Of a stretch of DNA of 64,000 nucleotides, positions 8,592 to 16,498 are shown in pieces (the stretch's first letter is position 1; each line of letters starts with the position of its first letter). Position numbers and translations under genes: made by a program. The notes under the pieces are model-generated. The model had not been told where the DNA came from. It saw nothing but the letters and a program-made list of their open reading frames with translations, and searched no databases. The stretch comes from an uncultured Chloroflexus sp. (lineage in GTDB: Bacteria; Chloroflexota; Chloroflexia; Chloroflexales; Chloroflexaceae): positions 1 to 64,000 of the forward strand of contig NZ_CALFBQ010000001.1 of the NCBI RefSeq assembly GCF_937951745.1. Direction: 5' to 3'.

Positions 8592-9677
8592 ATGACCAAC
8601 CCGCTGCGCATCCTGATCGTTGATGACTCGGCGCTGATGCGGCGCTTGTTGCGCCAAATGCTGGAAAGCGATCCGGCTATTCGGGTTGTCGGTGAAGCTG
8701 GTGATGGCAAGACAGCGATCACGCTGACCGCCGAACTTCGCCCTGATCTGATCACGCTCGATGTGCGCATGCCGGTGCTCGATGGCGTCGAGACGACGCG
8801 CCAGATCATGGCTTACCATCCGACACCAATTCTGGTCTTATCGGCTGCGGTCAGCGGGAAAGACGCCAATACCTCATTTGAAGCGTTGGCCGCCGGCGCC
8901 CTTGAGGTCATGGAGAAGCCGAGCTTAACCGATAGTGGATCGCTTGACCATCTGCGCCGGATGTTGATCCGGCGCGTGAAGTTGCTAGCGCGGGTGAAGG
9001 TGGTCACTCATCTGCGCGGTCGCCGTCATCCACCGCCTGAAATCGGCAACGCGCTTGCTGACACGCCGCATCACGTGCGTAGGCCGCGGCTCGCTCCCGG
9101 TCAATTTCCAGTGATCGTGATTGGCGCTTCTACGGGAGGCCCCAAGGTTGTGCGCCAATTATTAGCTGGCTTGCCGGCGCAGTTTCCGGCGGCAGTGTTG
9201 GTTGTGCAGCATATTGCGCAAGGGTTTGGCGCCGGGATGGCCGAATGGCTTGCCGAAGCAAGTGCCATTCCGATCGAACTGGCTGCCGAGGGGAGGCCGG
9301 TACGCCCCGGCGTGGCCCTGCTTGCACCTGATCGGGCTGATATGTTGATTAAACCTGATGGGACGGTGCGGCTGAGCATGTCGCCGCTGCTGATCCAACG
9401 ACCATCGATCGATATTACCATGACCGCAGTTGCCGAATTGTACGGCGCGAGTGCGGTAGGGGTCTTGCTCACCGGTATGGGGCGCGATGGCGCAGTGGGC
9501 ATGCGCGCTATCCGGCGGGCTGGCGGGCTGACTATCGCCCAAGATGAGGCGAGTTGCACCATCTTCGGCATGCCGCGGGCGGCGATTGAATTAGGAGCGG
9601 CGGAACTAGTTTTGTCGCCCAATCAGATTCTTGCCGTGTTGCGTGAACGGTTCTCTGCTTCTGCGAGCATCGTATGA
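8592..9677 (+). CDS. cheB: Chemotaxis-specific protein-glutamate methylesterase CheB
   Basis: A 361-residue CheB with an N-terminal receiver (acidic pair at residues 11-12, acceptor Asp57 in ITLDVRMPVLDG) and a C-terminal esterase. The catalytic triad is visible as Ser in GASTGGPK, His in VVQHIAQGFGAGMAEWL and Asp in LTGMGRDGAVGM. It removes methyl groups from receptor glutamates when phosphorylated by CheA. Its stop overlaps the start of cheR by four bases, so the opposing enzymes are made together. Confidence 0.95.
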   Translation: MTNPLRILIVDDSALMRRLLRQMLESDPAIRVVGEAGDGKTAITLTAELRPDLITLDVRMPVLDGVETTRQIMAYHPTPILVLSAAVSGKDANTSFEALAAGALEVMEKPSLTDSGSLDHLRRMLIRRVKLLARVKVVTHLRGRRHPPPEIGNALADTPHHVRRPRLAPGQFPVIVIGASTGGPKVVRQLLAGLPAQFPAAVLVVQHIAQGFGAGMAEWLAEASAIPIELAAEGRPVRPGVALLAPDRADMLIKPDGTVRLSMSPLLIQRPSIDITMTAVAELYGASAVGVLLTGMGRDGAVGMRAIRRAGGLTIAQDEASCTIFGMPRAAIELGAAELVLSPNQILAVLRERFSASASIV

Positions 9678-11098
9678 CAGTGCCGCCTGAATCGCTGAGT
9701 ACCTTGCGCGATGTGTTGGCGCGCTACTGCGGCGTGGTGCTTGACGATGCGCGGCTGATGACGTTACGCAGCGCGATCGAACGGCGCGCCGAGGTAGTGC
9801 GGCGCGCGCCGGCACAGTACGTGGCTGATCTGGTGCTGAGCGCCGACCGCGCTGAATTACAACAACTGTCCGAGCTGTTGCTCAATCACGAGACAGTGTT
9901 CTTTCGGAATCGGCCCCATATTGAGGCGCTGCGCAAAACCTTGTTGCCCGCCTTGCACGCCACCTTGCCGCCGGGAGCGCCGATCAAAATCTGGAGTGCC
10001 GGTTGTGCGACTGGCGAAGAACCTTATTCGATTGCGATCGCCGCGCTCGAGGCGCTAGGGGAACCGCTGCCGCGCCCGGTCGAGATTCTGGCCACTGATC
10101 TCAGCGCCACCGCGCTTGACAAGGCGCGCCACGGCGTGTATCGTGGACGCGCGCTTGCTAATGTGACGCCAGCGCAGCGCGCGCGCTTCTTTGTTCCTGC
10201 CGGAGATGGCTTGGCTGTCCACGAACGGGTGCGCCGGTTGGTGTCGTTGGTGCAGCATAACTTGCTGGAACCCTTCCCGCCGGCTACACGCGGGACGCAC
10301 ATTCTCTTTTGCCAAAATGTGACCATCTATTTCTCGCTTGATACCTGCCGCGCCCTGATGGCGCGCTTCTATGACATTCTGGCCGACGGCGGCACCCTCT
10401 GCCTCGGTTTTTCCGAAACGTTGTGGAATATCTTTGACCGATTGCGTCCGGTTGCGGTTAATGGCGCGTTTCTGTACCGGAAAGATCCGCCACGGCAACG
10501 CGCAACAGTTGTGCCGGCAGATAAACGGCCCATCCAGTCGCCTCGATCGGGGCGCTTACGCCCCGCGACGCAATCGGTGACAGGTGCGCCATTGTTTACC
10601 GATGAGACGGTAGTGAACGAGGGCCGGCGCTTGATCGACAGCGGACAGCTTGAGACGGCGCTCGACTTGTTTTCCCGCGTACCGTTGGCCGGACGCCACG
10701 CGCCGGCAGTGTTGGCATTAGCGGCGCAGGCCCATGCTAATCGGGGCGATCTCGATCTGGCGCTGGCCGAAGCGCGCCGCGCCCTCGAATTGAATCCATT
10801 GGTCACTGAGGCGCACATCTTGCTTGGGTTGATTTACGAGCGGCAGCAACAACTGCCGTTGGCCATTCGCCATTTTGAACGGGCGCGCTATTTGAGCACC
10901 GAGTCGCCGTTGGTGGCGTTTCACCTTGCCGAGTGCTACCGCCAAACGGGACGGATAACGGATGCAGTGCGTGAATACCGGAATGCGGAGCGATTGTTGG
11001 CCGCGTTACCGCCCGATCACCTGCTTGAAGGTGTGGCTGCCCATTGGCTGGTCGAGAGTTGCCGGCGTTGGATAGACCGGCTCGAGGGAGAGCGTTAA
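9674..11098 (+). CDS. cheR: CheR chemotaxis methyltransferase with C-terminal TPR region
   Basis: A 474-residue protein. The CheR part has the helical N-terminal domain ending LLLNHETVFFRN, the S-adenosylmethionine site IWSAGCATGEEPYSIAI, and NVTIYFSLDT plus LGFSETLWN near its end. From about residue 310 onward there are TPR-like helical repeats (LALAAQAHANRGDLDLALAE, AHILLGLIYERQQQLPLAIR). CheR-TPR proteins are known and the repeats often tether the enzyme to partners. Position between cheB and an rsbU-like gene supports a role in the same signalling complex. The next gene starts immediately after its TAA. Confidence 0.92.
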   Translation: MTVPPESLSTLRDVLARYCGVVLDDARLMTLRSAIERRAEVVRRAPAQYVADLVLSADRAELQQLSELLLNHETVFFRNRPHIEALRKTLLPALHATLPPGAPIKIWSAGCATGEEPYSIAIAALEALGEPLPRPVEILATDLSATALDKARHGVYRGRALANVTPAQRARFFVPAGDGLAVHERVRRLVSLVQHNLLEPFPPATRGTHILFCQNVTIYFSLDTCRALMARFYDILADGGTLCLGFSETLWNIFDRLRPVAVNGAFLYRKDPPRQRATVVPADKRPIQSPRSGRLRPATQSVTGAPLFTDETVVNEGRRLIDSGQLETALDLFSRVPLAGRHAPAVLALAAQAHANRGDLDLALAEARRALELNPLVTEAHILLGLIYERQQQLPLAIRHFERARYLSTESPLVAFHLAECYRQTGRITDAVREYRNAERLLAALPPDHLLEGVAAHWLVESCRRWIDRLEGER

Positions 11099-12232
11099 AT
11101 GGCTGCCCGTAACGGTCGAGTGTTATCCGAACTCGTGATCCGGCGGCGGATGTGGCCGAGTCTCTTGGCACACCACCCGCGCAGCCTGATTACCGCACGG
11201 CGTAGCGCCGCGCCGCCCGATCCGCCACCGTCGCCGCCGATGCCAGCGCCGGTCATTGATGAAGCGGCCCAGCGGCGGGCGCGTGAGATCGAACAAGAAT
11301 TGCAATTGGCCCGCGATATTCAACAGGGCTTGTTGTTAGAGGCGGCGCCGCATCTGCCCGGCTGGGAAGTAACGGCCATTTCGCTGCCGGCTCGCGATCT
11401 TGGCGGTGATTTGTACGACTTTTTGCCGTTGGCCAATGGGCGGCACGGCATCATGATCGGTGATGTCAGCGGTAAGGGCTTGCCCGCCGCATTGCGCATG
11501 GCCGTGGCCCGCACCGTTTTTCGGCACGAGGCGCGCCGTAACGCTGATCCGGCGACCACGTTGGCTGCTGTCAATCGCGGTGTGTTGAGCGAGATTCCGC
11601 ATGGCATGGTGACCATGCTCTACTTGCAGCTCGAACCGCAGAGCGGTCTGATCTGTTGCGCTAACGCCGGGCATACCTTCCCACTGATAGTAACTGACGA
11701 GCTGCGTGAGCTGGAAGTCAGCGGGTTGCCGTTAGGAGTGGATCATGAGAGCGAATATGCCGAGTTAAGCGCCGCCCTTGCTCCCGGTGAGAGCCTGTTG
11801 CTCTATACCGATGGCCTGATCGAAGCCGAGCGCGCCGATGGCCAAATCTTAGGCTTCGAGCGGCTGGCCGCGTTAGTCATGGCCCAACCGCAGCGCAAAC
11901 CGCGCGCGCTGGCTGCTGCGCTCGTGCATGAAGTGCGGGCGTGGACAAACGGCGTGCTGAGCGATGATGTGACTATGGTAATCTTGCGGCGGCGCTTGCT
12001 CGATCTCACTGCGGAAATCCGCAGTGTCATCGCGGATGTCGTCGGCAGTGATCGACTCGAACCGTTATGGGATACCCTCTTCGCCGGTGATGTTCCGGCT
12101 GACGCCGAGGCATGGCGCGAACTGTTGCCCCGCCTACAAGCGCCGGCACAGGCTACGTTGGGACGTGGCCTGGCGCGCGAGTTGATCCAACAGATCCGGT
12201 TGACGTTAGATGATTACCGCGAGGTTGCCTAA
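11099..12232 (+). CDS. PP2C/SpoIIE-type serine phosphatase (RsbU-like)
   Basis: A 377-residue protein. A basic, Pro-rich N-terminus of about 60 residues is followed by a helix (REIEQELQLARDIQQGLL) and a PP2C-like phosphatase with metal-binding motifs RDLGGDLYDF, MIGDVSGKGLPAAL, ANAGHTFPLIV, LLLYTDGLIEAE and LSDDVTMVIL. A further ~70 residues after the domain have no clear assignment. This family dephosphorylates STAS antagonists, and a STAS protein with an RsbW-like kinase lies 2 kb downstream. It is the last gene of the chemotaxis transcript, directly abutting cheR, and is followed by a long hairpin. It has no receiver or GAF input domain, so control probably comes from a partner. Confidence 0.88.
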   Translation: MAARNGRVLSELVIRRRMWPSLLAHHPRSLITARRSAAPPDPPPSPPMPAPVIDEAAQRRAREIEQELQLARDIQQGLLLEAAPHLPGWEVTAISLPARDLGGDLYDFLPLANGRHGIMIGDVSGKGLPAALRMAVARTVFRHEARRNADPATTLAAVNRGVLSEIPHGMVTMLYLQLEPQSGLICCANAGHTFPLIVTDELRELEVSGLPLGVDHESEYAELSAALAPGESLLLYTDGLIEAERADGQILGFERLAALVMAQPQRKPRALAAALVHEVRAWTNGVLSDDVTMVILRRRLLDLTAEIRSVIADVVGSDRLEPLWDTLFAGDVPADAEAWRELLPRLQAPAQATLGRGLARELIQQIRLTLDDYREVA

Positions 12233-12242
12233 TCGCCGGGAT

Positions 12243-12284
12243 GGCGTGGTTGGGATAGGTGCGCGTGTTTGCCCCAACCACGCC
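12243..12284 (+). terminator. Hairpin after the chemotaxis cluster
   Basis: Perfect 12-base arms at 12243-12254 and 12273-12284 (GGCGTGGTTGGG and its complement) with an 18-base loop, 10 bases after the rsbU-like stop. There is no T tract, so it may be a Rho-assisted terminator or an mRNA-stabilising hairpin. Confidence 0.55.
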
Positions 12285-12401
12285 AATCGTGAAGAAAACT
12301 ATATACTGTCGTATACTTCTAAATGACGATTCTACAATATACGGAGGGCGAGGGGCATGTTATAGTAGAAATCAGCATCTATCTGGTCGCCAAGGTGAGC
12401 T

Positions 12402-13964
12402 ATGGCATCAACGAACGAACTCCAATTTATGCCCCTTGACCTTGACACCTTTAGCGGTAGCGAGCGTTTCATGACCGGCACACGGCTGGGGGCGGCGTTT
12501 AGTCAGGGGATGCGTTCATACCTGCGCGCGGCCTATGCCGATGCAATCGAACATTTCAAAGCGGCGCTCATTGCCGCGTATGTTGATGGTGAAGAGCAGG
12601 CCCAAATCTACGAGCGGGAACGGGCCATCATCTACCTCTATATCGGCAATTCGCTCGCGTTTCAGGATCATTGGGAAGAGGCGTTGCGCGAGTATCTTGA
12701 GGCAGTGCAAACCGATCCGCAATTGGCTGAAGCGCACTACAACCTTGGGGTAGCGTTTGCCGCGCTCGGCCAGATCGATCGGGCGATTGCCGCGTTTAAA
12801 GAGACGCTCGAACACAACCCCAACCTCTACGAAGCTCATTTTGCGCTTGGCCGCTGCTACCAGCGGATTGACGACGCCGGGAGGGCGTACATTCACTTTA
12901 GCAGCGCCTGCAACGCTCGCCCGCAAGCCGCCGAGCCGCGCTACTACATGGGCTTGATGCACCAGAGTCACGGTGCGCATGAATTGGCTCAGCGTTGCTT
13001 TGCCGAGGCGTTACGGGTTGAGCCGACCTTCGTCTCGCCCGAGCCGGTGCCCGACGAGCCGCTGGTCAACCGCAGTGAAGAAGAGGTAGCGCAGTGGTAC
13101 TATCGTCTCAGCCAAGCCCTTAAGCAACAAGGCTACGAAGAAGAGGCCGAGCGGATCTATCGTGCCCTCTTGCAATGGCGGCCACAAGAATACGCTGCCC
13201 GCTATCTGCTGGGCAACCTGCTTGCGCGTCAGCGCCGGTTTGAGGAAGCTTACGAAGAATACGAGCAGGTGCCGCCGCAACATCGCCACTATGTTGACGC
13301 GCGATTACGCATGAGCTCCATCTTGCGTTTGCAGAAGAAGCCGAAACAAGCCTACGAAATTCTCTTCGCCTGCGCCCGCCTCAATCCGCACCACGGCCAG
13401 CTCTTCTTGCAGATGGGCAAACTGCTCTACGACATGGGAATGAACGCGCAGGCGGCGCGCGCGTTCGAGCGGGCAGTACAACTGATGCCAACCGATGCGC
13501 AGGCTCACTACCTGCTTGGTTTCGTCTACAATTCGTTGGGGCGTGATACGTGGGCGCTGGCCGCGTGGCGCAAAGCCGTTCAATTAGCTCCTGATGCCCA
13601 TTCGTTACGCTTCGATCTAGGTTACATGTACATCCGGCGCGGTCGCTACGATCTGGCCGCGCGTGAGTTTCAACAGGTGCTTGAGCAATGGCCCGACGAT
13701 GTCGAAACCCAGTTTATGTTAGGGCTGTGCTATAAAGAATTGCTCGAACCAACCCGTGCCATCCCGTTGTTTGAGAAAGTCTTGCGTCGCAACCCGCGCC
13801 ATGCACAAGCACTCTATTACCTTGGTGCGTGCTATTTGCAGGTTGGCAATACCTCGTTAGGCAAGGCCTATCTCCGCCGGTACGATCATTTGGTGCGCCA
13901 AACGTCAGCAATGAATGGGGCAAGCCGGTCACGATCTCCTGCTCCCCCGCGGCTGTCCTCGTAA
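12402..13964 (+). CDS. Large tetratricopeptide-repeat protein
   Basis: A 520-residue soluble protein made almost wholly of TPR repeats, for example EALREYLEAVQTDPQLAEAH, YNLGVAFAALGQIDRAIAAF, YLLGFVYNSLGRDTWALAAW and LGACYLQVGNTSLGKAYLRR. No signal peptide or membrane segment is seen. TPR arrays act as scaffolds, and this gene stands between the che-rsbU cluster and the rsbW-STAS pair on the same strand, so it could organise the signalling proteins. That role is inference. Its own leader is about 115 bases long after the upstream hairpin. The ATG at 12402 has only a weak AAGG-type ribosome site. Confidence 0.8.
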   Translation: MASTNELQFMPLDLDTFSGSERFMTGTRLGAAFSQGMRSYLRAAYADAIEHFKAALIAAYVDGEEQAQIYERERAIIYLYIGNSLAFQDHWEEALREYLEAVQTDPQLAEAHYNLGVAFAALGQIDRAIAAFKETLEHNPNLYEAHFALGRCYQRIDDAGRAYIHFSSACNARPQAAEPRYYMGLMHQSHGAHELAQRCFAEALRVEPTFVSPEPVPDEPLVNRSEEEVAQWYYRLSQALKQQGYEEEAERIYRALLQWRPQEYAARYLLGNLLARQRRFEEAYEEYEQVPPQHRHYVDARLRMSSILRLQKKPKQAYEILFACARLNPHHGQLFLQMGKLLYDMGMNAQAARAFERAVQLMPTDAQAHYLLGFVYNSLGRDTWALAAWRKAVQLAPDAHSLRFDLGYMYIRRGRYDLAAREFQQVLEQWPDDVETQFMLGLCYKELLEPTRAIPLFEKVLRRNPRHAQALYYLGACYLQVGNTSLGKAYLRRYDHLVRQTSAMNGASRSRSPAPPRLSS

Positions 13965-14043
13965 CAATGGCAATACTCTGGTTCGTGTCATTCGTTACAC
14001 TACGCTGGGAAGCGAACCGAGCAACGTGCGTAGAGGCAAAAGC

Positions 14044-14472
14044 ATGCAACGAGTAGAGCTGCGTATTCCATCAATTCCGATCTTTGAACGAGTCGTGCGT
14101 GCAAGTGCTGCTGAAATCGGTAGTGCTGCCGGGCTGAGCCCCGAACGGGTCGAAGATCTGAAACTCGCAGTGAGCGAGGCGGTCAATAATGCGATTGATC
14201 ACGGCAACCGCGGTGATACGGCCAAGCTGGTTGGCGTGATCTTTGATATTGATGGCGATAAGCTTGAAATCCGGATCAGCGATCAAGGTGGGGGGGTGGA
14301 ACGGCTCGATTTCTCGCGGCATGTGATTGATGATGAACGGCTCGAGGCCGGCTACTTGCGCGGTTTCGGGATGTATCTGATTAGCGCGCTGGTGGACGAT
14401 TACGAAGTGGATTCATCACAGCAAGGAACGGTGCTCACGCTCCGTCTGTATCGGAAGGATCGGCAACAATGA
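14044..14472 (+). CDS. RsbW-like anti-sigma factor serine kinase
   Basis: A 142-residue GHKL ATPase of the anti-sigma kinase type: N-box LAVSEAVNNAIDHGN, ISDQGGGVERLDF, and RGFGMYLISALVDDY as the G2 region. Such kinases bind either a sigma factor or another target and phosphorylate the cognate STAS protein on Ser. The next gene, overlapping by four bases, encodes that STAS protein. The ATG at 14044 is preferred to an in-frame GTG-type extension reaching into the TPR gene because homology begins right at MQRVELRIPS. No sigma factor gene is in the window, so the output may not be a sigma factor. Confidence 0.88.
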   Translation: MQRVELRIPSIPIFERVVRASAAEIGSAAGLSPERVEDLKLAVSEAVNNAIDHGNRGDTAKLVGVIFDIDGDKLEIRISDQGGGVERLDFSRHVIDDERLEAGYLRGFGMYLISALVDDYEVDSSQQGTVLTLRLYRKDRQQ

Positions 14473-14795
14473 GCGACATTATTCGGCGCGAAGAGTTTGG
14501 TGATGTGGTGGTGCTGCACATCCTGACCACGAGCGTTGACGCAATCTCGGCTGCCGCCATTGCTGCTGAATGCCAAGAGATGCGTCCAATTACCGTGCTC
14601 GATTTTAGTGAAGTCTCGTTTATCAATTCAGCCGGTATTTCAGCATTGCTGAAATTTGTGGTGAATGCGCGCAAATCGGGGTATCAGCTTTTCGCAATGA
14701 ACGTAACCCCTCATCACCAAAAGATCTTCAAGATGGTTGAAATGTCACGATATATGCCGACGATTGAAGAACGCGATCTAGCGGCGTACCGTTGA
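14469..14795 (+). CDS. STAS-domain anti-sigma factor antagonist
   Basis: A 108-residue single STAS domain. The phosphorylation loop reads VSFINSAGISAL, with Ser54 in the position phosphorylated in RsbV. The usual Asp-Ser-Ser/Thr-Gly is Asn-Ser-Ala-Gly here. It starts inside the end of the RsbW-like kinase gene (ATGA overlap), the classic partner-switch arrangement. The RsbU-like phosphatase upstream is the probable enzyme that reactivates it. A short hairpin follows within seven bases of the stop. Confidence 0.88.
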   Translation: MSDIIRREEFGDVVVLHILTTSVDAISAAAIAAECQEMRPITVLDFSEVSFINSAGISALLKFVVNARKSGYQLFAMNVTPHHQKIFKMVEMSRYMPTIEERDLAAYR

Positions 14796-14801
14796 GGTAC
14801 G

Positions 14802-14819
14802 GGCGGACGATTGTCCGCC
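14802..14819 (+). terminator. Short GC-rich hairpin after the STAS gene
   Basis: Seven-base arms GGCGGAC and GTCCGCC around a four-base loop, directly after the STAS stop. No T tract is present, so termination is only suggested. Confidence 0.4.
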
Positions 14820-14955
14820 GTTCCCCATATCTTCGCTCACCCCAGATAACAAATTGAAGACTCCTCCGGATTGTAATGCACTGCAACCGTTTCCTCATAC
14901 GCGATCACCAATACGATATGGTATGATAATGGTGCAAACAATGAGGAGGCTTTGC

Positions 14956-15906
14956 ATGAGTTTACGAAAACGCACCGGTAAAGTGGGCGTGGTTGGTACG
15001 GGCATGGTCGGTACGTCCTTCGCATATGCATTGATGCAGCGTAGCCTCGCCAACGAGTTGGTGCTGGTTGATATTGATCATGCCCGCGCCGAAGGTGAAG
15101 CGATGGATCTTAACCACGGCTTGCCCTTCGTTCGCCCGATGCGGATCTACGCCGGTACATACGCCGATCTAGCTGGCGCAGACCTGATCGTCATCGCTGC
15201 CGGTGCCAACCAGCGGCCCGGCGAAACCCGCCTCGACCTGCTTGGCCGCAATGCCGCCATTTTCCGCGAGATTATCCCGGCCATTCTTGCCGCCAATGAT
15301 GATGGCATTATTGTGGTTGCCACCAACCCGGTTGACATTCTCACCACGATCGGCGCTCAGATCGCTGGCCCGGCAGCCAATCGGGTGATCGGGTCGGGCA
15401 CGATCCTTGATACCGCCCGCTTCCGGTACTTGCTCGGCCAACATTACGGGGTTGATCCACGTTCGGTGCATGCCTATATCGTCGGTGAACACGGTGATAG
15501 CGAACTCGCCCTCTGGAGCCTAGCGAATATCGCCGGTGTCCGGCTGGTTGATTTTGTCGGCGCAAATGGGCAGGGGTACGATCAAGCGGCGCTCGATGCC
15601 ATTCTCGAACAGACGCGCAATGCCGCCTATGAGATTATTAAGCGTAAACGGGCGACCTACTATGCCATTGGCTTGGGCTTGCTCGCGATTGCTGAAGCGG
15701 TGTTGCGCGATCAGCATACGGTGATGACCATTAGCAGTTTAATGACTGGCCAGTATGGCGTAACCGATATTGCGATTAGCTTGCCAACGATTGTCGGTCG
15801 CGATGGTGCGGAGGAGGTGCTCAATTTGCCCTTGTCGGAACAAGAAGTCGTGCTCTTCCAGCGTTCAGCCGCGATCTTGAAAGAGAATCTGGCTCACGTC
15901 AGTTAG
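14956..15906 (+). CDS. ldh: L-lactate dehydrogenase
   Basis: A 316-residue NAD-dependent 2-hydroxyacid dehydrogenase. The NAD site is VGVVGTGMVGTSFAYALM with Asp in LVLVDIDHARAEGEAMDL. The active loop GANQRPGETRLDLLGRN has Gln in the position that selects pyruvate (Arg there would favour oxaloacetate), so I call lactate rather than malate dehydrogenase. The catalytic His lies in VGEHGDSELALWS (about residue 178). ATG 14956 follows GAGGAGG with ideal spacing; an upstream in-frame ATG at 14854 lacks homology and a ribosome site. It probably ferments pyruvate in dark anaerobic life. It sits alone among signalling genes, and the reason is not evident. Confidence 0.92.
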   Translation: MSLRKRTGKVGVVGTGMVGTSFAYALMQRSLANELVLVDIDHARAEGEAMDLNHGLPFVRPMRIYAGTYADLAGADLIVIAAGANQRPGETRLDLLGRNAAIFREIIPAILAANDDGIIVVATNPVDILTTIGAQIAGPAANRVIGSGTILDTARFRYLLGQHYGVDPRSVHAYIVGEHGDSELALWSLANIAGVRLVDFVGANGQGYDQAALDAILEQTRNAAYEIIKRKRATYYAIGLGLLAIAEAVLRDQHTVMTISSLMTGQYGVTDIAISLPTIVGRDGAEEVLNLPLSEQEVVLFQRSAAILKENLAHVS

Positions 15907-15936
15907 GGCGAACCCAGCAGACGAGGAGAGTGCGCC

Positions 15937-16317
15937 GTGCCACCCACGATCATGGTTGTTGAAGATGATGCCGCAACGCGCCGATTGTACCGGTTTTTGT
16001 TGCGGAATAGCGGCTACAATGTCATCGAAGCCGAAGATGGGATTGATGCCCTTGAGAAGTTGGCGGTTCATGATTGTGATGTGATCATCACTGACATGAA
16101 TATGCCGCGTATGGGGGGGATTGAGTTTGTGCGCACGCTTCGCCAGAATCGCTCGCAAGTCTATGTCATTATGGTGACGGCCTTCGGCACTCCCGACACC
16201 GAGAAGAATGCCTTTCGCACTGGTGTGAACGAATATTTAACCAAACCGTTCGATTTTGATGAGCTTGAGCGGCGGTTGCAAAATTACTTCGCTCGCCGTA
16301 ATCAAGCAGAATCGTGA
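15937..16317 (+). CDS. Stand-alone receiver (CheY-like response regulator)
   Basis: A 126-residue receiver starting at GTG 15937 after GAGGAGAG. It has the acidic cluster VVEDDAA, acceptor Asp53 in VIITDMNMPRMGG, and the conserved LTKPFDF with Lys-Pro. No output domain is present, so it acts through protein contact. It lies 30 bases after ldh on the same strand and before the receiver-HD-GYP gene. The partner kinase is unknown. Confidence 0.88.
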   Translation: MPPTIMVVEDDAATRRLYRFLLRNSGYNVIEAEDGIDALEKLAVHDCDVIITDMNMPRMGGIEFVRTLRQNRSQVYVIMVTAFGTPDTEKNAFRTGVNEYLTKPFDFDELERRLQNYFARRNQAES

Positions 16318-16427
16318 GCGTCGGCGTCGCCCACGGGATGATCAGCGGCACTTTCAAATCAGCATGTTAATGGCAATATTGTCATCAGCTACGTCGCTAC
16401 TGTAGTCTTGGTGCAACGTTGGCATGG

Positions 16428-16449
16428 TTATACTACCCTTAGGGTAGTA
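16428..16449 (+). promoter_or_regulatory. Candidate -10 box overlapped by a perfect inverted repeat
   Basis: TATACT lies at about 16428-16433 and is overlapped by the palindrome TACTACCC-TTA-GGGTAGTA (16431-16449), 50 bases before the HD-GYP gene. A repressor bound there would block the start, or the element could form an RNA hairpin. The -35 region is weak. Confidence 0.4.
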
Positions 16450-16498
16450 ACTGATCATGCACTGCGCCTGCTTATTGTCGAGCTGAGGAGCCTCTCGT

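Noticed and set aside
14956-15906. Malate dehydrogenase
   Set aside because: The substrate-specificity position in the active loop is Gln (GANQRPGETR), which fits lactate dehydrogenase; malate enzymes have Arg there.
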